From contig CAZMCH010000007.1 in assembly GCA_964564735.1 (NCBI GenBank), positions 14,529 to 78,528 of the forward strand: a stretch of DNA of 64,000 bases, written 5' to 3'. The position numbers and the translations under genes are program-made. The notes under the pieces were generated by a model. That model was given only the letters and a program-made list of their open reading frames with translations. It was not told the DNA's origin and did not search any database. Source of the stretch: CAZMCH01 sp964564735. GTDB taxonomy: Bacteria; Poribacteria; DTPJ01. Below are positions 27,921 through 35,833 of the stretch, one piece after another. The first letter of the stretch is position 1; every line of letters begins with the position of its first letter.

Positions 27921-27970
27921 GTAGCCCAGCCTTTAAGGCTGGCAAAAATCGAGATAGAATCTTGGGCTAC
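27921..27970 (+). repeat. Dispersed palindromic repeat, family A, copy 1
   Basis: 50 bp bounded by inverted ends GTAGCCCA ... TGGGCTAC, with an inner hairpin CCAGCCTTTAAGGCTGG (27927-27943). Copies also lie at 28521-28576 and 29669-29718. The TTG start of the DUF4258 gene (27962) is inside the right end of this copy. It resembles small non-autonomous palindromic elements; no target duplication is obvious. Confidence 0.85.
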
Positions 27971-28306
27971 AAAAATCATTTGCATAAGCGAGATAATCTA
28001 TTGAATAATAACAAAAAATGGGTATATATTACAGAAAGCGATCTTCATCCACATTTAAAATCCAGAATGATTCAAAGAGGCATTTCTTTACAAGAAATAG
28101 AATTTACATTAAATAATGGATGGGAATCATCTGACGCAAAATTGGGAACTTTTGGGAAAACAATGGTTTATCTATACCAAGATAAATGGGAAGGTCAGTT
28201 TTTCGAGGAAAAAGAGGTGTCTGTTTACTATAAAATCATTGATGAATATATTGTATTATTAACGGTTAAGGCAAGATATGGCAAGAATTTTCCTAGAGGT
28301 GAATGA
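27962..28306 (+). CDS. DUF4258-like protein, candidate toxin of a two-gene module
   Basis: 114 residues from a TTG at 27962 that lies inside repeat copy 1. A later in-frame TTG at 28001 is an equally possible start, since neither has a good SD. The core, HLKSRMIQRGISLQEIEFTLNNGW, then VYYKIIDEYIVLLTVKARYGK, fits the RelE/HicA-like DUF4258 fold. Its stop overlaps the start of the DUF2283 gene by four bases (ATGA). DUF4258 and DUF2283 genes are frequent neighbours, and the pair is considered a probable type II toxin-antitoxin system; biochemical proof is lacking. Confidence 0.75.
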   Translation: MGYKNHLHKRDNLLNNNKKWVYITESDLHPHLKSRMIQRGISLQEIEFTLNNGWESSDAKLGTFGKTMVYLYQDKWEGQFFEEKEVSVYYKIIDEYIVLLTVKARYGKNFPRGE

Positions 28307-28524
28307 TAATGAAGATAGAATATGATTCAGAACGAGATTTGCTTTATATATGGTTTGGTTCAGATGGAATTAAGTCTGCTCAGACTGTTACCGTTGTCCC
28401 CGGTGTTTATGCAGATATTGACGCATCAGGAAAATTGATCGGTTTAGAAGTCATTGATGCTAAAGAGGTTCTTGGCAATAAATTACAGTTTGAAGTTGCT
28501 TTGCCATCATTAGTATCTTTGTAG
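28303..28524 (+). CDS. DUF2283 protein, candidate antitoxin
   Basis: 73 residues (or 71 from the second ATG at 28309, which has AGGTGA upstream). MKIEYDSERDLLYIWF, GVYADIDASGKLIGLEVIDAKEVL is the clear DUF2283 pattern. It overlaps the DUF4258 stop by four bases, so translation is coupled. Its TAG stop (28522-28524) is supplied by the first bases of repeat copy 2 (GTAGCCC), which suggests the reading frame was trimmed by the element. It is cytoplasmic. Confidence 0.85.
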   Translation: MIMKIEYDSERDLLYIWFGSDGIKSAQTVTVVPGVYADIDASGKLIGLEVIDAKEVLGNKLQFEVALPSLVSL

Positions 28525-28576
28525 CCCAACTTTCCAAAGTTGGCAATTGCAAAAACCGAGATAGAATCTTGGGCTA
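28521..28576 (+). repeat. Dispersed palindromic repeat, family A, copy 2
   Basis: 56 bp starting GTAGCCCA and ending TTGGGCTA, with the inner hairpin CCAACTTTCCAAAGTTGG. It is about six bases longer than the other two copies in the middle but shares GAGATAGAATCTTGGGCTA exactly with copy 1. It provides the stop codon of the upstream DUF2283 gene and lies 22-47 bases ahead of the possible kelch starts. Confidence 0.85.
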
Positions 28577-28597
28577 AGTTAATTAACAAAAGTCATT

Positions 28598-29650
28598 ATG
28601 TCAACAAAAAAAGGAGAAACCAATGAAATTAAATCAAAATTTTGCCCCCCCCCCGTTGTAAAAATGTTGTCAATGCTTATTATAGCTTTGATTATGGCGT
28701 GTTTGTCAGATATTGCTTTTGCAGGTGAGTGGACGAAAAAGGGAGAGATTCCTTTTGAGATTGTCGAATGCTCTGCATGTGTTTACAATAATGAAGCATA
28801 TATCTTTGGTGGTCCTCATGGAGGGCAAAATTGGGCAATAAGATATAATCCTATTGCTGACACATGGACTAAATTAGCAGATATGCCCCATGTAAGACAA
28901 AGCTGTTCATCGGTTGTGGTTAATGAAAAAATGTATATAATTGGGTGTGCAGTCAGGGAAAATTTACCAGTGGATGTATATGATCCTATCACTAACTCAT
29001 GGGAATCAAAATCTGTTATGCCAAATTGTAGAGGCATATCAGGAGTCGTAGCCATTGGAGATGAAATATATGTTTTAGGCGGTTATAGATTCGGTGGAGA
29101 TATTTGTTTTGCTGATATAGATGTGTATAATACAAAAACAGATACATGGACAACGAAAAAACCTATGCCAAATACATTAGATTCATTTGTTGTTCAAGAA
29201 ATAAATGGAAAAATTATTATTATAAGTGGAATAATAGGCATGCAAATTATTTCTAAAGTATGGGAATATGACCCTATAGAAGAATTATGGACCAGAAGGG
29301 CGGATATACCAATACCAAGAGCATTTGCATCAATAGTTGAAATAGCAGGGAAAATATACGTGTTTGGGGGATCAAATAATTTTCAAACTGGCTTATCAAC
29401 CTTTGATGTATATGATCCATTGAATGATACATGGGACAAGACACAAACTATGCCAATTGCCCTTTCTTATCCCATTTCCTGCCAAATAAATAATAAGGCT
29501 TTTATCTTTGGAGGATGTGGAGTTTTCCAAAAACCAGATACTATCAATATGAATACCTATGTTTACAATCCTTTTCCGCAACCAACAACATCAATTTCAC
29601 CAAAAGAAAGCCTAATAGGAACATGGGGTTCAATCAAAACGGGTAATTAA
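28598..29650 (+). CDS. Secreted kelch-repeat protein with WG tail; start region has a poly-C tract
   Basis: From ATG 28598 the product has 350 residues. A second ATG at 28623 has a much better SD (AAGGAG, 28611-28616) but reads into a TAA at 28659; its frame would join the kelch frame if the C10 tract (28645-28654) were 11 or 8 long. Hydrophobic residues 24-44 (LSMLIIALIMACLSDIAFA) form the signal peptide. Five kelch blades follow (YNNEAYIFGGPHG, IGDEIYVLGGYRF, IAGKIYVFGGSNNFQ, INNKAFIFGGCG), each with the GG pair and later W. The end ISPKESLIGTWGSIKTGN is the shared tail. A surface binding propeller is likely. Confidence 0.82.
   Translation: MSTKKGETNEIKSKFCPPPVVKMLSMLIIALIMACLSDIAFAGEWTKKGEIPFEIVECSACVYNNEAYIFGGPHGGQNWAIRYNPIADTWTKLADMPHVRQSCSSVVVNEKMYIIGCAVRENLPVDVYDPITNSWESKSVMPNCRGISGVVAIGDEIYVLGGYRFGGDICFADIDVYNTKTDTWTTKKPMPNTLDSFVVQEINGKIIIISGIIGMQIISKVWEYDPIEELWTRRADIPIPRAFASIVEIAGKIYVFGGSNNFQTGLSTFDVYDPLNDTWDKTQTMPIALSYPISCQINNKAFIFGGCGVFQKPDTINMNTYVYNPFPQPTTSISPKESLIGTWGSIKTGN
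28645..28654 (+). other. Homopolymer tract of ten C at the start of the kelch gene
   Basis: Ten consecutive C between the well-placed ATG 28623 and the signal-peptide core. G/C homopolymers of this length are very rare in such AT-rich DNA and are classic slipped-strand sites. In this copy the SD-linked ATG is out of frame with the protein. A miscount in assembly is the alternative. Confidence 0.8.
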
Positions 29651-29668
29651 TAAAGATTAGTAGTATTC

Positions 29669-29718
29669 GTAGCCCAGCCTTTAAGGCTGGCAAAAACCAA
29701 GATAGAATCTTAGGCTAC
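29669..29718 (+). repeat. Dispersed palindromic repeat, family A, copy 3
   Basis: 50 bp, GTAGCCCA ... AGGCTAC, with the same inner hairpin as copy 1 (CCAGCCTTTAAGGCTGG). It lies 19 bases after the kelch stop, so copies 2 and 3 bracket the kelch gene just as copies 1 and 2 bracket the DUF4258/DUF2283 pair. All three copies are in the same orientation. Confidence 0.85.
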
Positions 29719-29754
29719 AAATATACTCAAATGAAATATGAGGTAATTAAAGAT

Positions 29755-30519
29755 ATGAAAAAAGTAAGATATGAAGAGATGCTTCCACATGAAGTAGTTA
29801 AAGCAAGGACAGAGAAGCCAGTTGCCTATCTACCAATCGGAGGAATAGAATGGCATGGCGAACACAATCCGCTTGGATTGGATACGGTAAAAGCTCATGC
29901 CCTTTGTATGAAATCCGCAGAAAAAGGCGGAGGATTGGCAATGCCTGCATTGTTCTGGGGCGAAAGCAGAGAAAGCGGATTGCTGGAATTCAACCACAAC
30001 GTTGATGGCAAAGTTACAGAAAAAATGCACTTGCCAGCAGAAAATTTTGCGCCCGGCTATATGGGCGGAGTTACGCCAGAGCAAGAACAAGCCTTCTATG
30101 AACATCTTTTAACGCATATATTCTATCAGCTAAAAAGTCTTGGTTTTCGTGTTATATTCGTCCTTTGCGGGCATTATCCGTTAAAGCCACATGCAGAAAA
30201 ATGCGCAAAAGAATTTATGGAAAAGAACCCAAATATCAAGATTTATGCAGGCATTGAGGCTGATCCAGTTAGGGACATATACCCCAATGGCGGAGACCAT
30301 GCGGCGAAGTGGGAAACATCAATCATGTATACACTGCGTCCTGAATTGGTTGACGTTAGCGTTTTGGGTGATGATAAATCTGTCAAACCAATCGGAATCT
30401 ATGGCGAAGACCCTCGCTGTGACGATCTAAAAGAATTCGGGCAAAAGGTAACTCAGGACATCATTAACAGAATGGTCAGTATAACAGACGGAATGCTCAA
30501 GGAATTGGGTTTGCTTTGA
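29755..30519 (+). CDS. Creatininase-family amidohydrolase
   Basis: Start ATG 29755 (MKKVRYEEMLPHEVV) is preferred over ATG 29731 because GAGG lies about 10 bases upstream; this gives 254 residues. YLPIGGIEWHGEHNPLGLDTVKA carries the Glu-x-His and Asp metal ligands of the creatininase fold. HILRVIFVLCGHYP (as FRVIFVLCGHYP) and NGGDHAAKWETSIM supply the later His and Glu. The family hydrolyses cyclic amides and includes creatininase, FAPy deformylase and MftE-like peptidases, so the substrate is open. It is cytoplasmic. Its TGA overlaps the TTG start of the methyltransferase gene. Confidence 0.87.
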   Translation: MKKVRYEEMLPHEVVKARTEKPVAYLPIGGIEWHGEHNPLGLDTVKAHALCMKSAEKGGGLAMPALFWGESRESGLLEFNHNVDGKVTEKMHLPAENFAPGYMGGVTPEQEQAFYEHLLTHIFYQLKSLGFRVIFVLCGHYPLKPHAEKCAKEFMEKNPNIKIYAGIEADPVRDIYPNGGDHAAKWETSIMYTLRPELVDVSVLGDDKSVKPIGIYGEDPRCDDLKEFGQKVTQDIINRMVSITDGMLKELGLL

Positions 30520-31178
30520 TCTCATTCAAGAAAATAAGATATGTTATGAGATTATATCAGTCTGCAAAATTAAGAGATAGGCTGATAATTCTGGCAAGGC
30601 TTATTTTTTCTGCAAGTTCAATAATTGATGTCCTTGAGCGCAACCTTCCTAAAGATGGCTTGATTGTTGATCTCGGCTGTGGATATGGCGTTATATCACA
30701 TCTTTTATCGTTCTCATATCCACAAAGAAAAATTATTAGCTTTGATGTATCACAAACTAGGATTGAATCTGCCAGAAGAACCATCTCAAATAATACTCAA
30801 TTTCAGCTTGCAGACATTAGAGATGCACAAATTCCCGCTTGTGATGCTGTTATAATAATTGACATTCTTTATCTACTTCCGTATCAAGATCAAGAAAAAG
30901 TTTTGATAAAATGCTTTGAAAAACTTAACCAAAATGGTATTTTGATAATAAAAGATACTGATAAATCGGCAATCTGGAAGTTTAGATATACTTATATTGA
31001 AGAAAAAATCAAAACAAAGCTAGGTCTATATGGAAAGGAAACAAAAGGAATATCTCTGAATTATCGGACAAAAGAGGATTTTATCAGTCTTCTCAAAGAA
31101 ATTGGATTTGATGTCTCTACAATTCATAAAAAGCGAATTCTCTATCCGGGTATCTTCTATATATGCCAAAAAACATGA
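30516..31178 (+). CDS. Class I SAM-dependent methyltransferase
   Basis: 220 residues from TTG 30516, which overlaps the previous stop by four bases (TTGA). DGLIVDLGCGYGVISHLLSF is the SAM motif I, FDVSQTRIESAR motif II, and LADIRDAQIPACDAVIIIDILYLL motif III. An amphipathic N-terminal helix (FKKIRYVMRLYQSAKLRDRL) precedes the Rossmann core. The substrate is unknown. Its last codons overlap the open frame of the Wzi-like gene. Confidence 0.85.
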   Translation: MISFKKIRYVMRLYQSAKLRDRLIILARLIFSASSIIDVLERNLPKDGLIVDLGCGYGVISHLLSFSYPQRKIISFDVSQTRIESARRTISNNTQFQLADIRDAQIPACDAVIIIDILYLLPYQDQEKVLIKCFEKLNQNGILIIKDTDKSAIWKFRYTYIEEKIKTKLGLYGKETKGISLNYRTKEDFISLLKEIGFDVSTIHKKRILYPGIFYICQKT

Positions 31179-32716
31179 CATTTGGATTATCAGGAATTAA
31201 ACACGGAGACACGGAGACACAGAGACACAAAGGTTTGGAATTTCTTTTTTCTATGTCTTTGTGCCTTAGTGCCTTTGTGTTTTTTCTTTCAAGCAATGTC
31301 ACTGCCACAAATGTAAATGAGCCACTTATAAACAGCGAATGGGTTTATTATTCGCTATGGAAACTCGAAGCAAATGGGCTTATTCCTTCTTTTTTCTTTA
31401 ATATAAGACCTTACAACCATGATCAAATCAAATCCATCATTTCTGATCTAAAAAACCAAATAGAAAATTGCACAATAACTCCAAAACCTTATGAAGTTAA
31501 GCTAATTAATAAATTGGCTAATGAGTTTTCAGATGAATCAAAATTAAAAATGCGTGGGTCAATCTCCATTGCAAAGCATAAAAAGCCATCTGTTGATTTA
31601 TGGGGTTCTGCTCTTTATCAACCGACTGATTATATAGAATTATACGAGGAAGTTGACGTTCAAAGAGGAAAAGAAGTTGTCGGTAAAGAAGGGACAACCG
31701 CATCTAAGCGTCTTAATACTTGGAAGTTTGACTATACTGCGGATTTTCAAAGGGCATTTGTTCGTTTTCATTCAAAGAGATTTGAGGCTTTACTTGGCAG
31801 GCAAACTCTATTCTGGGGACCGGGATATGATGGGAGTCTGATTATATCTGATAATTCACCACCATTTGATATGATATTGCTTGGTGGAAAATTTGGTGCT
31901 ATAAAATTTGTGTCTTTCTCTGCTACGCTTGATAATATGTGGAATGAGCATGGCGATCCTTCATACAGGTATTTAGCAAATAGATATTTAGCAGGACATA
32001 GAATAGATTGGATTATCAACAACAAAATAGAAACAGGATTATCAGAGGTTATATTATATGGCGGAGAAGCTGAATATATGCAATTGTATTATCTTAATCC
32101 GATATTACCTTATTATGCAAATCAGTATAATTCTGACCTTGATGATAACTCACTTGTAAGTTTTGATATTTCAATAAAGCCTAAAAAGGGATATAAAGCA
32201 TATTTTCAATTTCTCGTTGATGATTTTAATTATGAAAGCTACGATCCAAATGCACTTGGATATATATTCGGTATATATGCAAGTGATCCTTTTGGTATTC
32301 AAAAGACAGATTTTCGTGCTGAGTATACAAGAGTTGATTCTTGGACATATACTCATCTTGAGGCGGAAAACCAATATACTCATTATGGATGGGTGATCGG
32401 TCATCATTTGGGACCCGATTCAGATCAAGTTCTTCTTGAGATTTGTAGAATGTTAAATATTGATACTAGGCTTAGTCTAAGTTATGCCTTCAATCGAGAG
32501 GGTTCTCGGACAGTGGCAGATCGATTCCGTGGTGAGGACTATAAGTCAATGAAATTCCCATCAGGTAAAGTTGACAAAAGGCATACTTTGGGGCTAAAAT
32601 TTCTATTAGAATCACCAAAAGGCATACAGATTAATACTTCACTTAAAAGTTCTATTAAAGAAGATTCTATTAACAATGAGGTAGAATTTAGTCTTGGTTA
32701 TCTATTTGGCAAATGA
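31163..32716 (+). CDS. Wzi-like outer-membrane barrel protein
   Basis: 517 residues from ATG 31163, or 487 from ATG 31253. FQRAFVRFHSKRFEALLGRQTLFWGPGYDGSLIISDNSPPFDMILLG is the hallmark of the capsule-assembly Wzi barrel family. The alternating strands continue to the last residues, EVEFSLGYLFGK. The signal peptide (RHKGLEFLFSMSLCLSAFVFF, about 21-45 from the long start) is encoded almost wholly by a repetitive inverted-repeat element. Wzi-family proteins bind surface polysaccharide at the outer membrane, though no other capsule gene is nearby. Its stop overlaps the next gene's ATG. Confidence 0.8.
   Translation: MPKNMTFGLSGIKHGDTETQRHKGLEFLFSMSLCLSAFVFFLSSNVTATNVNEPLINSEWVYYSLWKLEANGLIPSFFFNIRPYNHDQIKSIISDLKNQIENCTITPKPYEVKLINKLANEFSDESKLKMRGSISIAKHKKPSVDLWGSALYQPTDYIELYEEVDVQRGKEVVGKEGTTASKRLNTWKFDYTADFQRAFVRFHSKRFEALLGRQTLFWGPGYDGSLIISDNSPPFDMILLGGKFGAIKFVSFSATLDNMWNEHGDPSYRYLANRYLAGHRIDWIINNKIETGLSEVILYGGEAEYMQLYYLNPILPYYANQYNSDLDDNSLVSFDISIKPKKGYKAYFQFLVDDFNYESYDPNALGYIFGIYASDPFGIQKTDFRAEYTRVDSWTYTHLEAENQYTHYGWVIGHHLGPDSDQVLLEICRMLNIDTRLSLSYAFNREGSRTVADRFRGEDYKSMKFPSGKVDKRHTLGLKFLLESPKGIQINTSLKSSIKEDSINNEVEFSLGYLFGK
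31202..31285 (+). repeat. ACGGAGACAC-type imperfect inverted repeat within a coding region
   Basis: The left arm (31202-31233) is a short tandem of CACGGAGACA-like units running into CACAGAGACACAAAGG. The right arm (31252-31285) is largely its reverse complement (TGTCTTTGTGCCTTAGTGCC). This low-complexity element type occurs in gaps of many unrelated genomes. Here it lies inside the 5' part of the Wzi-like gene and encodes its signal peptide. Confidence 0.7.
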
Positions 32717-34254
32717 AGCATTGTATAAAAACACTCACATTAATATCAATCATCTTATCCTTATTTTCTTGTAGTGTGCATAAAATAAATCCAAATCCCG
32801 TTATAAAACTAGAAGTTCAGCCTTTGGATAGCATATATATATACTATAACGAAAAATCAAGTCTGTTTCGTATCGGAAACGAATTTATTGAGAGAACCAT
32901 TTTTCTTGATAAAAAAGCTAACCGCATTTATACTACAACATTCATAAACAAATCAACACAACATAATTATATTAATTCTTTGGGTGAAGAATTTTCATTT
33001 AGAATAAATGGAACGCAAATTTCAGGTATTACTGGGAATGTAATATATAAATCACATCAGATATTTAGCCAAATTGACGCAAAGGGGCTGGAGCTAAGCT
33101 TTGATGTCAAATTAGAGAATATCGGCACTTTCAGTCTAAAGCTTTTATATGAGGTTTATGCTCATATTCCAGTTATACGCAAATGGATTGAGATTGAAAA
33201 TAAAACAGGTTCGTCAATAGCAGTAGATAGCGTGTTAATGGAATCGATAAGCCTACTCCCGGGAATAGACTTTGACATTGATATACGTGACCTTTCTGAA
33301 TATCTAAGAAACAAGAAATTTAGAGGTTTATCAACTGTTGTATTTAATACAAATCTAAAAGAAGGCTTCATTATTGGCAATGAAACTCTCGGAATATTGA
33401 AATATAACGATGTCTATTCTAAACCCGGAAAGATTGGTATTGGCATGACACAGCAAGGGGGTCAATATGTTTCTCAAATTCAAATTACGCCCAAAGAGAT
33501 TTTTTCTAGCCCTGGAGCATTTGTATTTCTATTTACAGGCGAACCAGAACAATCAAAAGATCGTTTTGAAGAATTTATGTTCGATTATTTATTGGTTAAT
33601 CAGTCGCAGAAAAATTCCATACATTTTGAAAATATCAATCCCGATACTAATGAAGCCATATTGATAGAAAAAGTCAAACAAACAAAGAATTCTGGCATAG
33701 ATATATTTTGTATTTCAGGAAAATGGACAGACAGACGAGGTGATTGGACTTACGAGAAAAATCCATATATAAAAAATATAGCTGAATATACGCATAATTT
33801 AGGAATAAAATTTGGTTTGTGTATAGACTTGTCAATCGCAGAAACAGAAAGCATAATTCTTGACCAACATTCGCAATGGACAGTAAAATTAAAGAACGGT
33901 TCTGATTATGAAATATCAGATAATAAAACAAAATTGATGTGTCTAGGCAGTGAATATGCGCTATATATGACTTATGAAATTGATGCTATTGTCAAAGAAT
34001 TAAATCTTGATTATATTAAACTGACGGGTGAGATATTGCCAATTGCTGATGGAGGTGGATGCTTTGCAGTTAATCATCTTCATAAAACAAGTTTGGAATC
34101 TTTATGGTATATATATGATGGGCTTTTTGCTATAATGAAATATCTTCATTTTCATAACCCAAATTTAATTATTGATATAGCTTTGGATTCATACAATCCT
34201 GCAGAATTAATAGATTATGCGCTTCTTATGAATGCCAACATTAATTGGCAATGA
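32713..34254 (+). CDS. GH36-like glycosidase lipoprotein, probably truncated
   Basis: 513 residues. A lipobox (LSLFSC, Cys20) ends the signal sequence, so it is membrane-anchored. A beta-rich N-terminal domain (about 40-290) precedes a TIM-barrel-like part: NSGIDIFCISGKWTDRRGDW, NLGIKFGLCIDLSIAE and LNLDYIKLTGEILP resemble GH36/alpha-galactosidase-like barrels, although the catalytic Asp usually found as YxKxD reads LTGE here. The barrel stops abruptly at LLMNANINWQ. Beyond it lies the remnant of another gene, so the 3' end was probably lost in a deletion. It may be inactive. Confidence 0.6.
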   Translation: MKHCIKTLTLISIILSLFSCSVHKINPNPVIKLEVQPLDSIYIYYNEKSSLFRIGNEFIERTIFLDKKANRIYTTTFINKSTQHNYINSLGEEFSFRINGTQISGITGNVIYKSHQIFSQIDAKGLELSFDVKLENIGTFSLKLLYEVYAHIPVIRKWIEIENKTGSSIAVDSVLMESISLLPGIDFDIDIRDLSEYLRNKKFRGLSTVVFNTNLKEGFIIGNETLGILKYNDVYSKPGKIGIGMTQQGGQYVSQIQITPKEIFSSPGAFVFLFTGEPEQSKDRFEEFMFDYLLVNQSQKNSIHFENINPDTNEAILIEKVKQTKNSGIDIFCISGKWTDRRGDWTYEKNPYIKNIAEYTHNLGIKFGLCIDLSIAETESIILDQHSQWTVKLKNGSDYEISDNKTKLMCLGSEYALYMTYEIDAIVKELNLDYIKLTGEILPIADGGGCFAVNHLHKTSLESLWYIYDGLFAIMKYLHFHNPNLIIDIALDSYNPAELIDYALLMNANINWQ

Positions 34255-34286
34255 TCGGTAAATTAAGTGTATTAAAGGGATAGTTA

Positions 34287-34583
34287 TGATAGAAAAAGAC
34301 AAATTGGGAATAGTTGGTGCAGGATGGTTTCTCTCTAACATTTGCGCATGATCGGGTTTATCATATATTACATCAGCTTAATTTTACGACAGCAGGACAG
34401 GAAGGACTTATAGAATCAGGCTTTTTGCCTGAAATACAGGCATTTATTCATGCTGTTCGAACAGGCGATAGAAGCTCTATAAAAAGCGATATAGCTAGTA
34501 GTTATCGTTCTATGCTTGTTTATGAAAGCATTGTTGAATCATCAAGGCTTAGTAAGTGGGTTAACCTGTGTTATGAGATTTGA
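34287..34583 (+). pseudogene. Gfo/Idh/MocA-type dehydrogenase remnant with internal deletion
   Basis: The first codons from ATG 34287 read MIEKDKLGIVGAGWF, the NAD-binding start of Gfo/Idh/MocA oxidoreductases, then reach TGA at 34347. In the neighbouring frame (34314-34583) the sequence continues with GFLPEIQAFIHAVRTGDRSSIKSDIASSYRSMLVYESI, the typical extreme C-terminus of the same family. About 250-300 residues in between are missing, consistent with one internal deletion that also shifted the frame. No functional product is expected. Confidence 0.8.
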
Positions 34584-34630
34584 GATGTGAAAAACTTATT
34601 CGGTTGACCACTAATATAGAAAGGATTACC

Positions 34631-35833
34631 ATGAAAATCTTGATCTCAAATGTTGGTAGTTCATCATTTAAATATCAGATTATAGATATGAATGATGAGA
34701 ATACGTTAGCCAAAGGATATATAGAACGTGTTGGAAAACCACCATCAATATTTACTCATTCAACATCGGGCAAAGATAAAATAAATAAGGAAATAGATAT
34801 ACCAAACCATAATACAGCAATAAAGGTTGCGATAGATACTTTATTAGATAAAAAACATGGAATATTGTCTGATCTATCTGAATTATCTGGTGTTGGATTC
34901 AAGGCTGTTTTTGCAAAGGATTACATTAGCTCTGCTGTGATAGACGAAAATGTGATTAAGGCTTTGGAAGAATATATACCACTTGCGCCGTTTCATAATC
35001 CTGCATATATAGCTTCAATACGTGCATTTCAGGAAATTTTGCCTCAAAAGCCGTTAGTTGCTGTATTTGAGACATGGTTTCATGAGACAATTCCTGACTA
35101 TGCTTATATTTTCAGTGTGCCTTATGGGTGGCTCGAAAAATATGGTGTCCGAAGATATGGTTTTCATGGGGCATCACATAGATACATATCTCAAAGAACT
35201 CCGCAATTTTTGGGATTGCCAGCAGATAAACTAAAGATTATCTCTTGTCATTTAGGTGGAAGTTCCTCTATTTGCGCTATAAAGCATGGAAAATCCATTG
35301 ATACGAGTATGGGATTTTCTGCACAATCAGGCGTTATGCAATCAACTAGATGTGGTGATATTGATCCGTTTCTGATTCCATTTATCATGGACAAAGAGAA
35401 CTTAAATACAGACCAGATAAGAAGCATACTCTCAAAGGAATCTGGAATGCTTGGAATATCAGGCGTTGGTAGCGACATGCGTGACTTACTCAAAGCGATA
35501 GATGATGGAAATAAACGTGCTTTATTGACCGTAAAGGCGTTTCATTATAGCATAAAAAAATATATCGGTGCTTATGCATCCGCAATGGGTGGATTAGACA
35601 CCCTTGTTTTTACTGGTGGTATCGGTGAAAGGTCTATCAGAAGTCGTGCTGAGATATGTGAAGATATGGAATTTCTTGGGATTAAAATTGACACAGAAAA
35701 AAATAAATCTGCGACGGGTGAAATGAATATATCATCTATTGATAGCAAGGTTCAGGTATTAGTTATACCAACCAACGAGGAAATTATCGTTGCAAGAGAA
35801 ACCGCAAGGCTTATAAATGCAAAACCTTCTTAA
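34631..35833 (+). CDS. ackA: Acetate kinase family protein
   Basis: Start ATG 34631 (MKILISNVGSSSFKYQII) with AAGGA upstream, giving 400 residues. The acetate/butyrate kinase motifs are present: NVGSSSFKY, YGVRRYGFHGASHRYIS, ISCHLGGSSSICAIKHGKSIDTSMGFS, TRCGDIDP and FTGGIGERS. It differs in detail from classical AckA (NVGSSSFKY for NAGSSSLK). It interconverts acyl phosphate and ADP with carboxylate and ATP in the cytoplasm. No pta gene is adjacent. Its stop overlaps the convergent TPR gene. Confidence 0.88.
   Translation: MKILISNVGSSSFKYQIIDMNDENTLAKGYIERVGKPPSIFTHSTSGKDKINKEIDIPNHNTAIKVAIDTLLDKKHGILSDLSELSGVGFKAVFAKDYISSAVIDENVIKALEEYIPLAPFHNPAYIASIRAFQEILPQKPLVAVFETWFHETIPDYAYIFSVPYGWLEKYGVRRYGFHGASHRYISQRTPQFLGLPADKLKIISCHLGGSSSICAIKHGKSIDTSMGFSAQSGVMQSTRCGDIDPFLIPFIMDKENLNTDQIRSILSKESGMLGISGVGSDMRDLLKAIDDGNKRALLTVKAFHYSIKKYIGAYASAMGGLDTLVFTGGIGERSIRSRAEICEDMEFLGIKIDTEKNKSATGEMNISSIDSKVQVLVIPTNEEIIVARETARLINAKPS

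Noticed and set aside
27921..29718. The three GTAGCCCA elements as CRISPR repeats
   Set aside because: They are 0.6-1.1 kb apart with genes in between.
31202..31285. CACGGAGACA tandem as a CRISPR array
   Set aside because: Units are about 10 bp, adjacent, with no spacers, and the element is a known low-complexity inverted-repeat type.
34252..34263. TGA at 34252 as a third selenocysteine codon
   Set aside because: A TAA follows after three codons and no hairpin with a suitable loop is visible; truncation explains it better.
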